Shown here piece by piece: positions 43,539-55,636 of a stretch of 64,000 nucleotides of DNA; within the stretch, counting starts at the first letter, position 1; every line of letters starts with the position of its first letter. The notes beneath the pieces were generated by a model. It did no database searches. It was given only the letters and a program-made list of their open reading frames with translations, and had not been told where the DNA came from. The DNA is from Dendrocalamus latiflorus. Taxonomy: Eukaryota > Streptophyta > Magnoliopsida > Poales > Poaceae. The stretch covers positions 13,285,624 through 13,349,623 of the forward strand of contig CM029642.1 in NCBI GenBank assembly GCA_017311315.1, written 5' to 3'. The translations under genes and the position numbers were made by a program.

Positions 43539-46500
43539 CAGGGCCGTCTCTAGAAATTTGGGGCCCCATGGCGAATTGCAAAATGAGGCCCTCAATTTTT
43601 AAAAAATATTGGTCTAATATAACTAAGGCATACTATTGCACAATCATGTAAGAAGTAAGATGTAACTTTAATATGTATTACTCCATACAAGATTTGAAAA
43701 TATATCAAATATTAAGACCAAAAAAATATAGTACTGACCTTATGTTCTACTGAAAAGCATCATACGTCTTGTATTTCTTGAAATGAAATCTCCAATTATA
43801 TCTTCATAATTAATCTTCTCCAAGACATCATTTTCAAGCGCTATTATCGCTAACCCATTGAGTCTTTCTTGTGTCATAGTAGAACGCAAGTAGGATTTCA
43901 ACAACTTGAGTTTAGAAAAGCTCCTTTCCGCAGATGCAACAGTCACAGGAATGGTTAACAAAATTCTATATGCAATAACAGCGTTAGGATAAAAGGGGCG
44001 CTTCTTCAAAAACTTCAGAATATCAAGAGGACCCATAGATTCCTCAAGTAAATCTTGGATGAAAGTTAACTCCGCAAACAATTCATGTCCATCAATATCT
44101 TTGTGTTCTCCATTCTTAAGTGCATCCTCAAGATTAACACAAGCAGCCATCAAATTCTTATCATCCAAGGATCGCAGCCTATCTGAAGTAAACAAGAAAC
44201 CAAAAGTTTTTTCATACCCTTGATACTATTCAAATCTCTTGGTAAGTGAAACTATAGCTTGATCAATAACGGCTATAAAATAATTTAACCCGAAATGACT
44301 CCTCTTCAGATTGTGAAACAATGGATGCATCATCTGCGGCCTCATCAAAGTGTCTTTTTCTTTTGATTTTTCGCTTGGGTTGGAACTCTGGATGAATATC
44401 CATCTCCATTGCAATTTCTTTTGCAGCTTCCAATGCTTTTGAAAAGCCGGTTTCTCTATACTTTCTAAAAAAGGAAATCAGTCCCTGTACAGACTCAATT
44501 GCAACATCAATAAGCATATCTTTTGATTGTAGCTGCTTGCTGATCAAATTAATAGCAGATAATATTTCATACCAGATGATTATTGCCACTAAAAATTCAA
44601 AGCTACCAAGTTCATTTTCTGCCAATGATTTAGCTTCACTACTTTTCAATGGGTCATCATCACTTTCAGCCACCTGTAGTAAAGCCTCTCTTATTTCTGG
44701 GATCTGAAACCTTATAGCCTTAACACTATCAAGACGACTCTCCCAACGAGTAGATGACAATGATTTAAGAGTCAATCCTGTTATGTTTTCTTTAAGAATT
44801 TGCCACCTTTTTGTAGAATTGGCAAATGTCGTATAGATGCGTTGGATAACTCCAAAAAAATGCTGTTGCTTTACGACAAGACTTTGCCATATCACATAGT
44901 GTCAAATTCAGACTATGGCAACCACAAGCTGAATAAAAAGCTCTTGGATTTATATCCAAAACTTTCTTTTGTACCCCAATATTTTTTCCTTTCATATTGG
45001 ACCCATTATCATATCCCTGTCCTCTCACATTGTCTACATCAAGGTCAAGACTTTTCAATTCCTCTAGTAGAGCATCAAACAATCCTTGCTCAGTGGTATC
45101 ATTGACATCCAAAAAACCTAAGAATGATTCTTCAATGCAAACAGAAGTTGAAGATGTATCAACATATCTTATTATCAAAGACATCTGCTCTTGGTGGCTT
45201 GCATCAGGAGTACAATCAAGTATAATTGAGAAGTACTTTGCTTCTTTTACCTTTGCAACAATTGCAGACCTGATTGCAGAAGCTAACAAATTTATTAACT
45301 CATTCTGGATGGAAGGACCAAGATAATGATCACGGATTTTGTCATTGGTGATGCGATCAACATGCTCTTTGACAACTGGGTCAAATTCAGCCAACATTTG
45401 AACCAGTCCTAAGAAATTCCCATTACTTTCTTGGTATAACCTGCTATTAGTGCCACGAAATGCTATATTATGTTCTGCAAGAAATTTAACAATTAAAAGA
45501 ATCCTAAGCAAAACTTTTCTCCAATGCTCCCTTTCTTTTTCAAGTTCTCTTTGAGCAACTTTATCAATTGTTTGATTCTTCTGGAACCTGAGACGCAAGT
45601 CATACCATGTAGCCATATTTGTGACATGTTCTCTACTAGTTTCATGCTCTTTAAGTCTATTGCCAAGATGAGTCCAGTCACTAAATCCGTCATTTGCTAA
45701 CTGACCTCTCACAAGCCCCTTTCTTAATAGTTTGCAGCAAAAACAAAATACTTTATCAAGCTCTTTGCTGTATACAAGCCATTCTCTGTCACAATTTTCT
45801 CCGTTTGAGAGAACTCTGGTGTAATGCAATGCAGAAAATCTTCTAGAATATTTGTCTCTTGGACCATGCTCAATAGACAGGTCTCTTTTAGGACCCTTTT
45901 GCACCAAAATATCAATTTAGGATCAAGTGCATCCCAAGTTCTTGGATCAAATATATCAGGCTGAAAAGAATTATCGGCATCATGGCCTTCATCAATTTCT
46001 ATAGTGTGAGCCTCAACCTCTACTGCATCATCGCTTTCACCAATTTCTGTAGTGTTAGCCTCAACCTCTGGATCATCACCTTCATTATTTTCTGTAATGT
46101 GAGCCTCGACCTCTACTGTGTCATCACCATGGCTATCATCAACATTAGCATCTGCAATTTCTCTCACAAAAAATCTGTGAAGAGCACCCTTTTGAGATTG
46201 AGCTACTGCTTCTAGTCTTTGTCTCTTCTTACGCTTTTCAGCACCAGAATCATACTTCCTATTTCTTGTAGACATGATGAGGATTGACTGATTGAGAAAA
46301 CAATGTCTTCCTGTTTTTTTAAAGAAGTAGCTGATTACAGAACAAATAAAAATTATAACCATTGCTGATCAATCTAATCACTAATTAAACCTGATCAACG
46401 AAATTCGTAGATGCCCTAATTAACCAGCCTCTACTCCAACCACAGTATATACGTTAATTTCCTACGTGCGATTGTGCGAAAACAGTTTCTATTTTCTAGC

Positions 46501-46897
46501 TAGTTACGTACGTACCGGTCACCGGAGGTCTCCTGACTCCTGGCCTGGGAAGTCTGCGCCGGGTCGCCAGGACTTGCGCTCGGCCGCTCGCTTGCGTCGC
46601 CCGTGTCGCCGAAGGACGGGAACGCGGAACGCCGAACGCGTCGGCCGCGGGACGAAGGCGTCGTATGAAGTAGCGGCACCACCGTCAAGCCGCAGAATTG
46701 AAGAAACCTTACCCTAGCATTGGCACCGTGCTCATCGGCAGGACTCAGGAGCCGTAGGAGTACCGGGAGTCCGGGACCGGCTGTACGTAATAGTGTAATA
46801 CGTATACGTATCGGTATTGGTTTGGCCGTTTGGGGGCCCCACCAATTTGGGGGCCCTGTTCGATCGCTCATCTCGCACGCCCTGATCAACGGGCCTG
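43539..46897 (-). mobile_element. hAT transposon, copy B
   Basis: Same element as 1,361-4,716, with target duplications TTCCTCCT at 43,531-43,538 and 46,898-46,905. It was carried here by the segmental duplication rather than by a new insertion, because the flanks are also the same. Confidence 0.88.
43740..46275 (-). pseudogene. Broken hAT-family transposase, copy B
   Basis: Domains are as in copy A. It shares the frameshifts near 45,915 and 44,285 and the TAG at about 44,227-44,229. In contrast to copy A it is in frame across the A run at about 44,467 and the T run at about 44,361. It has an extra A in the run at about 44,853, which breaks DUF4371 into two ORFs (45,907-44,792 and 44,895-44,263). 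It is not able to make a full protein. Confidence 0.85.
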
Positions 46898-46905
46898 TTC
46901 CTCCT

Positions 46906-47489
46906 CACATACATTTATTATCTAGGCCCACCACTGCATAGGCTCCCGTGCCCAGCTTGTTGCTTGCATGAGAGCCAAGCTCTCATCTCTCTCCTCTCTT
47001 CTCTCCTCCACATCAGCAAAAATGCTGACTAGCTTGGCTATAAGACCACTATAAAACAAGCTTGATTGGTCCACAATTCTGATTAATGTTGTGACTTTTG
47101 GTCGATTTCGTTCTAGATTCACCACTGACTCCAATTACATAAATGTCTGTTTTCTAATCAAGCTGTGCTTCTGCTTTCAGCGGATGCATCAAATTCACAA
47201 ATGTAACTGCATTTTGCTCCCTGTTATGATCAACTGAAATGAAAGTAATGTTGCTACGCTACCAAAATATGTGGTTGGTACACTTTCAAGAACCCTTTTT
47301 TATCATCCATCAAAGCTTCTAAAAGGGGAACCTTTGTCCATTGTCCATCATGCTTATCCACAATGCAAGCAAGCAACTGTTCCAAATGCCTTGCGCAATG
47401 CTACAAGCCATCCAATAGGAAAACACAAGCAACTATCTCATGAGAGGAACATGAAGCCTTCAAAGGAAGAAAAGGTAGCTTTCTAAACT
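46906..47489. other. Non-coding spacer after hAT element, copy B
   Basis: Identical by eye to 4,725-5,308; no gene recognised. Confidence 0.4.
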
Positions 47490-47607
47490 AAAGTGTCGCT
47501 CGGTTAGGTTGAAATAAGTTGGTTTATGGTTGAAATTGCACTGTAGATGACTGAAATTATAATATAGCTGATGGTGGCTTATTTAGCGTAATTAAATTTA
47601 AAAATAG
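47490..47607 (+). repeat. Left arm of the inverted-repeat pair, copy B
   Basis: Counterpart of 5,309-5,426; partner arm at 50,368-50,486. Confidence 0.7.
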
Positions 47608-47963
47608 TGTACTCCCCGACCGTCTTGAAGTCAGCAAACCTCAGTTTGATCCATTCTTGTTCTGCTTGAAAAAGAATGGTGTACTTTAGCCTCTCAAACC
47701 GCTTCTTGAGTGCGGTCCAAAGTGCTAGCGCGCTCTTCTCTGCCATGTACTCATTCTTGAGAGTGAGATAGAGGTGATGCCTGAGGGAATGAAGTGTCTG
47801 ATCATTTTCCTCAAGGGGGTTGGGCATCATGCGGTGCGCCAATCCTAATAGCTGCACGGAGCTTCTTAGCTCCAAGTACTATCTCGACATCAGAAGCCCA
47901 AGTCAGATAGTTTTGTCCATACAGGGCCAGCTCCTCGAACTCTCGGTTCGTGATGCCAGTCAT
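47608..47963 (-). pseudogene. Copia gag N-terminal fragment, copy B
   Basis: Same frameshifted UBN2-type fragment as in copy A, beginning at the ATG at 47,963 and cut at the inverted-repeat edge. Confidence 0.8.
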
Positions 47964-49387
47964 CTACATGTGTATGAAAGAAATAAATAAGTTTACTGCT
48001 GGTAAACGTGTACGGAATAATTTATTGCAGGTAAATAAATGGTACAAAAGATTCTCGTAATGTTCTAGAATTTTCTATAAATTTTACTGCTAATTTCGGT
48101 GATTAAAGGCAATTTAAACAATTACAATTAACCAAAACAATAAATACAGAAAATATAGAAAACAATAATGACAGAAATAAACATGCTTCAAATGCTAAAA
48201 ATAATTCAAAATTCAGATTCCTGAGGCCCTTTTATGTTAGAATATGAATTTTCAGTGAATTCTGCAATTTCTGAGGGTCTATACGCAAATTTTCAGTTCA
48301 GAGAAAAATTTCACGTAATTTTCTGATTTCCTGAGGGTTTTTTTTTTGCAAAATTCAGGACCCGTTTGTAAAATCTGAGGACCTATTCATAATTTTTAGA
48401 ATAATGAGGGCCTTTCTGCAAAATTTGGGATCCATATGCAAAATCTAAGGGTTATCGGCAATTTTCAGAAATTGGGGGTCTATTCTGCAAACATGCCAGC
48501 GCTTTCCCAGGCCAGGCCAGGCCTTTGGCCCGCTTGCCCTTCGGCCAGCCAGCCCATTCGGCCCGCTCAGCCGGTATAACACCTGAGTGGTAGGGTTTCC
48601 CGACCCATGTTCACACATGGCGGCGGCGGGGACACTGGCTCGGGCGTGCGCGGCGAGGAGGCGGACCGGCGGCGGCGCGGACGGCTTCAGGCGACAGCCG
48701 GCGCTTCGGGTCCGGCGCGCGAGTCCGAGCGGAAGCGGCGCCGCGGGCGGCTGCAGGCCGAGGCAAGAAGGCATGGCGGCAGGCCGACATGCCGAGGCGG
48801 GGAGGAGCGGCTGCGGGCCACTAGCAGGCTGGCGTGCGGCCAAGGTGGGGAGGCGGCAGGCCGGCGACCGTTTTCCGCGTGCGGCGGCCGTATGAGGCCG
48901 CTCGTGCGCATATTTTCTTTTTTCTCCCTTTCTCTTCAAATCTACAGTGCAATCAACATCTACTCTGTGATGTAATCTACCGTTCGACATTGTGCCGGCG
49001 ACTTCAAGTCTGCTCGCGGTAGATTAGAGCGGGTTTGCACCGTAGAAAATAAGCTAGAAAGCGAAAACTGCGAATTTAGAGCGATCTAGACAATTCAATC
49101 TACTAATGCTTCGATGATTACTTTCGATTCACCGGAGCGAGTCATGCTGATAACGTGTCGAGGAACCGTCGCTGGCGACCAGTCTGATCGATTCATCTGC
49201 TTAATGTGAAACGAGATCAATCACAGAAGACAGGAAATAATATATTGAAACCATAGAGAGGTAGAGAGAACTATTGCTTTCCTGATTGCATATACATAAT
49301 TTGCCGGTACGGCTCCCTGTTTATAGTCTACTGGTGAGGTGCTCACCATGGGCCAAGGTTTCCAGCCCAGGTCTAGGTTTCCTAACA
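47608..49387 (-). mobile_element. Truncated Ty1/copia element, copy B
   Basis: Counterpart of 5,427-7,207: LTR at 49,387-49,156, primer site directly after it, GC-rich leader (48,580-48,895) and gag start. One T fewer in a run near 48,340 is the only difference noted. Confidence 0.7.
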
Positions 49388-50367
49388 AATCTCACCCATT
49401 GTTTGTATATATATATTTTATATTAGTTTCTGATTTTTTAAATAAACTTAAAATAGAAGTTGATATAATCATGCCTTACATGTCACGGCACTAATGGAGG
49501 AAGCCTCTGTACGATGAAACAACTCATGGATTGATGGGGCGCCGTACTGCGCTTTGAACGGGAGGAGGTCCAGGGGCTGTTTCTGCAAGTAAATGGGGCT
49601 GTTTCTCTAAGTAACTTTTTGAAGTCGCTTTCGCAAATGGCTTTCTAAATTCAAAATTATATGCATCATTTATATCGACGTTTTCACCATCTATGATTAT
49701 TTCAAAAAATACAAATAAAATTACAAGCCACAATCCAAAATAAAATAACCGTAGTCAGTAAAATACTAACAAAGTGCGCGCACGCGAGAGAGATGGAGAG
49801 GCAAAAAGAAAAGCGTCCCTCCATTCAGCAGCCGTCCGCCCGGCTTCTTAGGCTGCACCACACCCAAGTGACCTAACCCTACTTCCTTCGTAGGCTGCTA
49901 GTGGCCGAACCACTCGAGTCCTAGGCCGGAAACGTGACTCCGCAACGGTACGGGGAACCGGATCCAAGCAAGTCCGCGTACTCCGCGTGAATGATCACTG
50001 CCGAATCAGGAGCCCATCAACTGCTACTCGGCCCATCTGATGGCCGTGCGAGAACTGTCAGATGGGCCAGCAACAATCGAGGCAGCGCCCGTCCGCGCCA
50101 CTCGACGATGCGAGCAAAGACCATAAGATTTGAATTCTGATAACTTATGCGTTATAGTTTAAATATTTAAATTTTTACTATTTATAAGAGGTAGTGCGTA
50201 GAGAAAATAGTCACATATGATTTTGGTCCCGCTCATTTTAGCTTGAGCTTCTGGTTTATTTTTTTATTATTCCTAAATTTCATCTTTTCTGATTTTTTTG
50301 GCTTTTTTGAGCTTTTTTATTGGTTCTTTTTTCCTATTCATTTGCATTGTCGGCTAAACTATTTTTT

Positions 50368-50486
50368 CTATTTTTAAATGTAATTACACCAAATAAGCCA
50401 TCATCAGCTATAGTGTAATTTCAGCTAGCTATAGTGCAATTTCAGCCATAACCCAGCTTATTTCAGCCCAACCAAGCGGTACCTTT
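50368..50486 (-). repeat. Right arm of the inverted-repeat pair, copy B
   Basis: Counterpart of 8,189-8,307. Confidence 0.7.
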
Positions 50487-50588
50487 AGTCGGTAAACTCA
50501 GTATACTTTTTACTATATTTTTTCTATTAGCCCTATTTTAAAAAATATATCATTTAAAAGCTAATTACTATAGACAATATAAACATAA

Positions 50589-50928
50589 GGGCATCTGTAG
50601 TGTATGAAAATAGAGGGTCATAAGCCACCTTAAGGTTGACCTTATACTTTACAGGGGTGACCTTAAGCAAGCTATAAGCACAAAAGGCTTAAGACTGGTC
50701 CTTAAGCTAAAGACCTGGCCACAAGTATTAAAATACAATTTTCTTTATATCTGTTGTTCTCTCCCCCCAACTATCAACTACCACATCCCCCCAACTCCTA
50801 TATTTTTTTTACTGCCGAGTGGACCCTTCTTTACAGCCGACAGTTGCCTCAAACGTTGCAGCGTCGGTCTTAAGAATGAGACGGGGCCCACCTTAAAAAT
50901 CAGCAAGCTATATACACTACAGATGCCC
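50589..50928. mobile_element. Tourist-like MITE, copy B
   Basis: Same 340-bp element as at 8,410-8,749, with TAA on both sides and 17-bp perfect terminal repeats. Confidence 0.88.
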
Positions 50929-50962
50929 TAAGCAAACTTTAAACAAAAAACACAGCCTAATG

Positions 50963-51486
50963 TAGGGGTGGGCGTTCGGGTTACCCGATTTTTTCGGGTC
51001 GGGTAATTCGGGTAATTCGAAATTCGGGTAATGAAAACTGCTACCCGATATTAGCCCCAAAAAAATACTACCCGCAATTTCGGGTACCCGATAATTCGGG
51101 TTCGGGTTCGGGTATACCCGATATACCCGAATTTCAGCAAACTGCATCGAATTTCAGCAAACTGCACAGAATTTGTACATAATTTCAGCAGCAATTTGCA
51201 TAGAATTTCAGCAGCAATTTGCATAGAATAATATATCACAGGCAGTTGTTCAAACAGAGAGAATCATATACTAAATTACTAATAAAGTGACATGATTACC
51301 GGGTAGTTCGGGTAGTTCGGGTAGTTCGGGTACCGGGGGATATTACCCGAACTACCCAAACTAATTTCGGGTAATCAGAATCGCTATCCGAATTTGGGAT
51401 CGGGTACCTCGGGTTCGGGTATTTCGGGTTCGGGTTCGGGTAATTCGGGTACGGGTAATGGGTAGCGGGTATTTTGCCCACCCCTA
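50963..51486. mobile_element. hAT-type MITE present only in copy B (524 bp)
   Basis: Ends TAGGGGTGGGC and GCCCACCCCTA are inverted repeats, and the flanks are the perfect 8-bp duplication GCCTAATG (50,955-50,962 and 51,487-51,494). Copy A has the single uninterrupted GCCTAATG at 8,776-8,783. The inside is made of repeated ATTCGGGTA/TACCCGAAT-type motifs in both orientations. It has no coding capacity. Confidence 0.95.
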
Positions 51487-51494
51487 GCCTAATG

Positions 51495-52409
51495 TGCCGT
51501 CCCGCCGCTCCGACTCCACGCTGACCTGCGCAACAGCGCGCAACGCACTGTTCGGGACTCGGCTATTCTCCGTCGGATTGGGCTACTTCCACTTCAGTGG
51601 GCCATCAAAAATCGTGGCCCGCATTAGCACAGGCAGTAGCCCTTGCACGGACGCCGCACGCACCTGAGGACCTCTTCGCTTCCCCCACCCATCGACATTC
51701 ACTCTAGCAGGCACTCGGGCTGCTAGATTGGAACGGCACCGGCTACGAGTATCGTCGTCATCTTTCGAGGGTTTGAGCAGGGACCGAGACGTGTTAAGAA
51801 ATTGAGTTCGGCCACGCCTTGCAAAATGTTTCTCATCCGTACGCCCACTCTTCGGCCACAATGCTACTAACAACCTCAAGCCGTGCCACTCTAGGCCCAG
51901 TTTGACTCAAGCAGACCACAATGACAAGTTGAATCATGAGCTAGTCTAGTGGTAAGTAGGTATTTCTATAAGAACCTTGGCACTTCCACAATTAAATGTA
52001 CTTTTGGGCCTGCTAAGAGAAAAGATATTTGTACTTGGGATACTTTCTTTTACAGGATTTACTTGGATACTAGATTTTTTGTTGCTTGGAAGAGATATTT
52101 GTGTATTGTAAAAGAAATCTTGCATATGCAAAGATCAAAACATGTGTATAAATATATAGATAAGGGAACCATCCTCATCTACAAAGACAACTATAGTTTG
52201 TGGGTATGAAGAAAAAAGTGATGGCACGGACAAAAAACTGCAAAACATAGACACCAATAAAAGATTTTTTTACATTCTTTTATAATAAGCACAAAGTTAG
52301 TTATGACACTGATAAACTTAATTTTTAAATGGAATTTTATCTTATGACTTTAAAAAATTGAGTAGTTTGATACATCATTATAGATGAGTTGTATAAGAGA
52401 TTACAATAT
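51495..52409. other. Non-coding stretch, copy B
   Basis: Counterpart of 8,784-9,660 with increasing divergence towards the right; no gene recognised. Confidence 0.45.
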
Positions 52410-52623
52410 ATATATATAGAGAGAGATTACTGAAATGGGGCACCATGGTGCCCGGGCACCAAGCCTCTCTATCGTTAGATTGCTTTTAGATGCGTGCAGG
52501 TGCAATATATTAGGTAAACCTATTAAGATTCATTAATTCGAAAAGGCATCAATTTGGAAAGAAATCAATCATGGATGGAAAGTTTTAATTATGGAGCTTG
52601 GGCACCATGGTGCACCTGTTATT

Positions 52624-52627
<4 letters not shown>
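52410..52627. mobile_element. Possible MITE with GGCACCATGGTGC ends
   Basis: Inverted motifs GGGGCACCATGGTGCCC (near 52,437) and GGGCACCATGGTGCACC (near 52,602) bound about 180 bp, with (AT)n on both outer sides. It is absent from copy A. The exact ends are not clear. Confidence 0.4.

Positions 52628-52672
<45 letters not shown>
52628..52672. repeat. (AT)n microsatellite
   Basis: An uninterrupted TA run of about 45 bp between two MITE-like elements. Confidence 0.95.
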
Positions 52673-52673
<1 letters not shown>

Positions 52674-52675
<2 letters not shown>

Positions 52676-53019
52676 AGCCTCTTTTCTACTCCCAGGTGTA
52701 ATTACTCCCTATGTCGTATTTTACAACGTAGGGAGTATCTCGCGTAACGAAGGGTATGCATGTGTAGTATGTGACTATGTAAGACCATTGAGGTGGTATG
52801 TACATTTTTTGACATACTCCTTTTTATGTGTGTATATGAAGGTATTTACAAAATACGCTAAAAACTATAGACTCCCTTGCAATTTTTTCGTGTGGTTCAC
52901 ATAGGAGTATCTTATAATTAGTATATGAATATATCTAAAGTGATAATGGAGTATTTCAAGTTTATTTAGGTAGTATATTAGAGATGGGTGTAATTACACC
53001 CGGAGTAAAAGGTATTTTT

Positions 53020-53021
<2 letters not shown>
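52674..53021. mobile_element. MITE-like element between two (TA)n tracts (about 350 bp)
   Basis: Ends form an inverted repeat: CTACTCCCAGGTGTAATTAC at the left and GTAATTACACCCGGAGTA at the right. (TA)n tracts flank it on both sides, an arrangement known for the rice Micron MITE family. It is absent from copy A. Confidence 0.55.

Positions 53022-53054
<33 letters not shown>
53022..53054. repeat. (TA)n microsatellite
   Basis: TA run directly before the transposon ORF tail in copy B. Confidence 0.9.
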
Positions 53055-53056
<2 letters not shown>

Positions 53057-53223
53057 CAGCGCCTGCAGCAGCCGTTGATCCACCTCCAGCACCGATAATT
53101 GAGCATCTGTCAAAAGAAGAGTGCTTAAAGGAGATGCTGTCAGAAGTCCCACCAGAGCAGACTCTGCCTATCATTGGGGATTACTTGGCATCTCTCCCTC
53201 CCAGGATTCAGGATCAGCTCTGA
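53055..53223 (+). pseudogene. Transposon protein remnant, copy B (internal deletion)
   Basis: The frame reads APAAAVDPPPAPIIEHL and then jumps to KEECLKEMLSEVPPEQTLPI, ending at 53,221-53,223. Compared with copy A about 1.09 kb of coding sequence between these two pieces is missing. The frame is kept across the join. Confidence 0.7.
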
Positions 53224-53645
53224 TTTGTAGAAAGACACAGTTTTGTAATACATTACCTAAATTAAACTTGGTGGTTTCGTCAATTCATCTACATCACATA
53301 GGTTGTTCTAGAATTTGTGTTATTCAAATATATATTTGAATGACACATATTCTAGAACAACTAACCATACAACAAAGATAATAGCAAAAGGAGATGCTGT
53401 CAGAAGTCCCACCAGAGCAGACTCTGCCTATCATTGGGGATTACTTGGCATCTCTCCCTCCCAGGATTCAGGACCAGCTCTAATTTGTAGAAAGACACAG
53501 TTTTGTAATACATTACCTAAATTAAACCTGGTGGTTTCGTCAATTCATCTACATCACATAGGTTGTTCTAGAATCTGTGTTATTCAAATATATATTTGAA
53601 TGACATAGATTCTAGAACAACTAACCGTACAGCAAAGATAATAGC
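53127..53645 (+). repeat. Two-copy tandem repeat, period 260 bp, copy B, with two palindromes
   Basis: Counterpart of 11,372-11,889. Unit starts are at 53,127 and 53,387; the 60-bp palindromes lie at 53,302-53,361 and 53,562-53,621. Confidence 0.85.
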
Positions 53646-53727
53646 AAGAACATAAAACATTTTCTTATACTAGCACTCCTTGTCAATCCTAGCAGCTAAG
53701 GCAGCCATCTCAGTGTCCATCTTCCTC

Positions 53728-54592
53728 TCAATATAAGCTACAATAATACAATATAACGCTTAGTTGATAACGATCCTACATGCTCATCAAATTCACAACT
53801 TTTCCTTCTATCGGACATCAACCCGTTGTTTCGGTACTAAAATTATCATAACTTTCAACTCCCACATCAAAATATAATAAATCATACTAGTTCTGGAATC
53901 TATGTAAAATTTTCTACAACTTTCTAGTTGATCACATGTCCAGATTAAATCATCTAAACCCCATTATTAACCCAGAAGACTAATATGTCATCTTTTGGAC
54001 AACAAACTTAGTAATTTCATATTTTTTTAATCTACACACGTAAACATATTGAACTATGATATTTTTAGAAACTATAGAAAATTTTCTACCACTTTTTAGT
54101 TATTCCTAAAATTTAATTCTACTTTTAAATTAGTCAAATTAATGATTTCCCATGACGCGATACTGAACTGCAAACTCCCAAAATTTATAACTTCTATTCT
54201 ACTTATCTAAAAATTGCGTTCTTGAATTTTCTGGAAACCTTAAGAAATTATCTACAATATTCATGTTGATCAAATTCCTAAATTAGTTCATCTTATATTT
54301 TTAATCTATACATTAATACGTGCTGCCAAAACACAACAAATTTACCAGACAGCAGGAATACAAAATTCATATTGATATGAATAAAAATTCTATAGAAAGC
54401 TATTGGAATCCTTCACAACTTTCTAGTAGTAGAATTTTCCATATTATGCTTGTACAATACCCGTAAAAACAATTCAACAGTACAACAATTAAACTGATAT
54501 ATTATTCGATTTCCCTCCAATGAACACTTGCTATCTCTCTCTAATATGAATTCTAATCTCTAATAAAATAAAAAATAGAGGAAAAACGTCTA
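53728..54592. repeat. AT-rich degenerate repeat region
   Basis: A phrase like AAATTTTCTACAACTTTCTAG recurs in decayed form near 53,910, 54,080, 54,245 and 54,410, a spacing of roughly 165-170 bp. No ORF. It is probably an old tandem-repeat part of a retroelement. Confidence 0.5.
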
Positions 54593-55636
54593 AATCATGT
54601 AACAGCCCAGGTTTTTATTAAAATAAAAATAAATAAATAAAAATAAAAATTTTAAATTAAAATAAGTATTTTTGTACCTAAATTTTATTTTAGTTTTCCC
54701 TGGATTTCTGTCTTTGAAAAAACCGGATTTGAAAAGTATTTTAAGTAAAACCTAAAAATATTATTAAATAAAATAATATTTTGATTTTCTATAAAAAAGC
54801 CTAATTCAAGTAATTATTTGGATTTATTTGGCTTTTACTTGGGATTTTTGAATTTTCTGGAGTTTTAAAATCTATTTTGAAAATAAAAAGTATTTTAGGT
54901 ATGAAAATATGATACCAACATTAGTTGGAAATATTTTTATTAAGTCCAAAATATTCTCAGAGACTTTAGTGAATTTTTCTTGAATTTTTGGGGTTTATTT
55001 CAAATTTTTCTGAGGCTTATTGAATTTTCTAGGCTTTTCTGAAAATCCAAAATCAGAAAATGAAATTTAAATTCCTTCCCTCCCCTCCGGCCGATGCGTA
55101 GATGGTCTGGATCCGTCCACGTCGCTGCCATCTCCACCGCCGCTCCATCCCACCTTCCCCTCCTCTATGGGCGCCACGTGTCCGGCTTTGATTTCGTCCA
55201 CGTCGGCCCACTCCAATCGCCCCAACCCTTCTCGGCCTCCCCTTTCCGCTCACCCTCAGCCGCCCTTTCCCCATCCGGCCACCCACGTCCCCCTCCCCTC
55301 CCTCTCTCTGCCAGCCCGGGCCCTGCCCGTCAGCCGCTCCTCGCCTCCCTCCTCTCACTGACTGCCCGGGCCCGCTTGTCGGGACCGTCTTCCTCCCCGC
55401 GCCTTCTCTCTCTCCCGCGCCCGCTGCCACAACTGCCGCCTCGCCCTTCCCGGCCTCCACCTCCCTTCTCCTGCGCGAGCGCCGCCCCCAACTCCCCACT
55501 TCTTCCCGGTCGTGCGCCCAACTCCCCCGCCTTCTCCGCGCCCCCATCTCCCCCACCTCCTCCGTAACCGCCGCCACCCCCGCACCCACTCCGGCGAGCA
55601 ATTAGCGTTGTCCCCGCGCCCCTCCGCCCCTATAAA

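Larger units (their letters stand above)
41900..53727. repeat. Segmental duplication, copy B
   Basis: Second copy of the block that opens the window, beginning at least at TATATTTTGACTGACTTGG just after the NB-LRR 3' end. It differs from copy A by two private insertions (41,935-42,192 and 50,963-51,486), a replaced segment (52,420-53,060), an internal deletion of the transposon ORF, and small changes. The right breakpoint lies inside the GRF-type ORF at about 53,727. Confidence 0.95.

Noticed and set aside
55053..55601. 182-codon ORF in the gypsy LTR
   Set aside because: Gly/Arg-rich translation of the GC-rich LTR promoter part.
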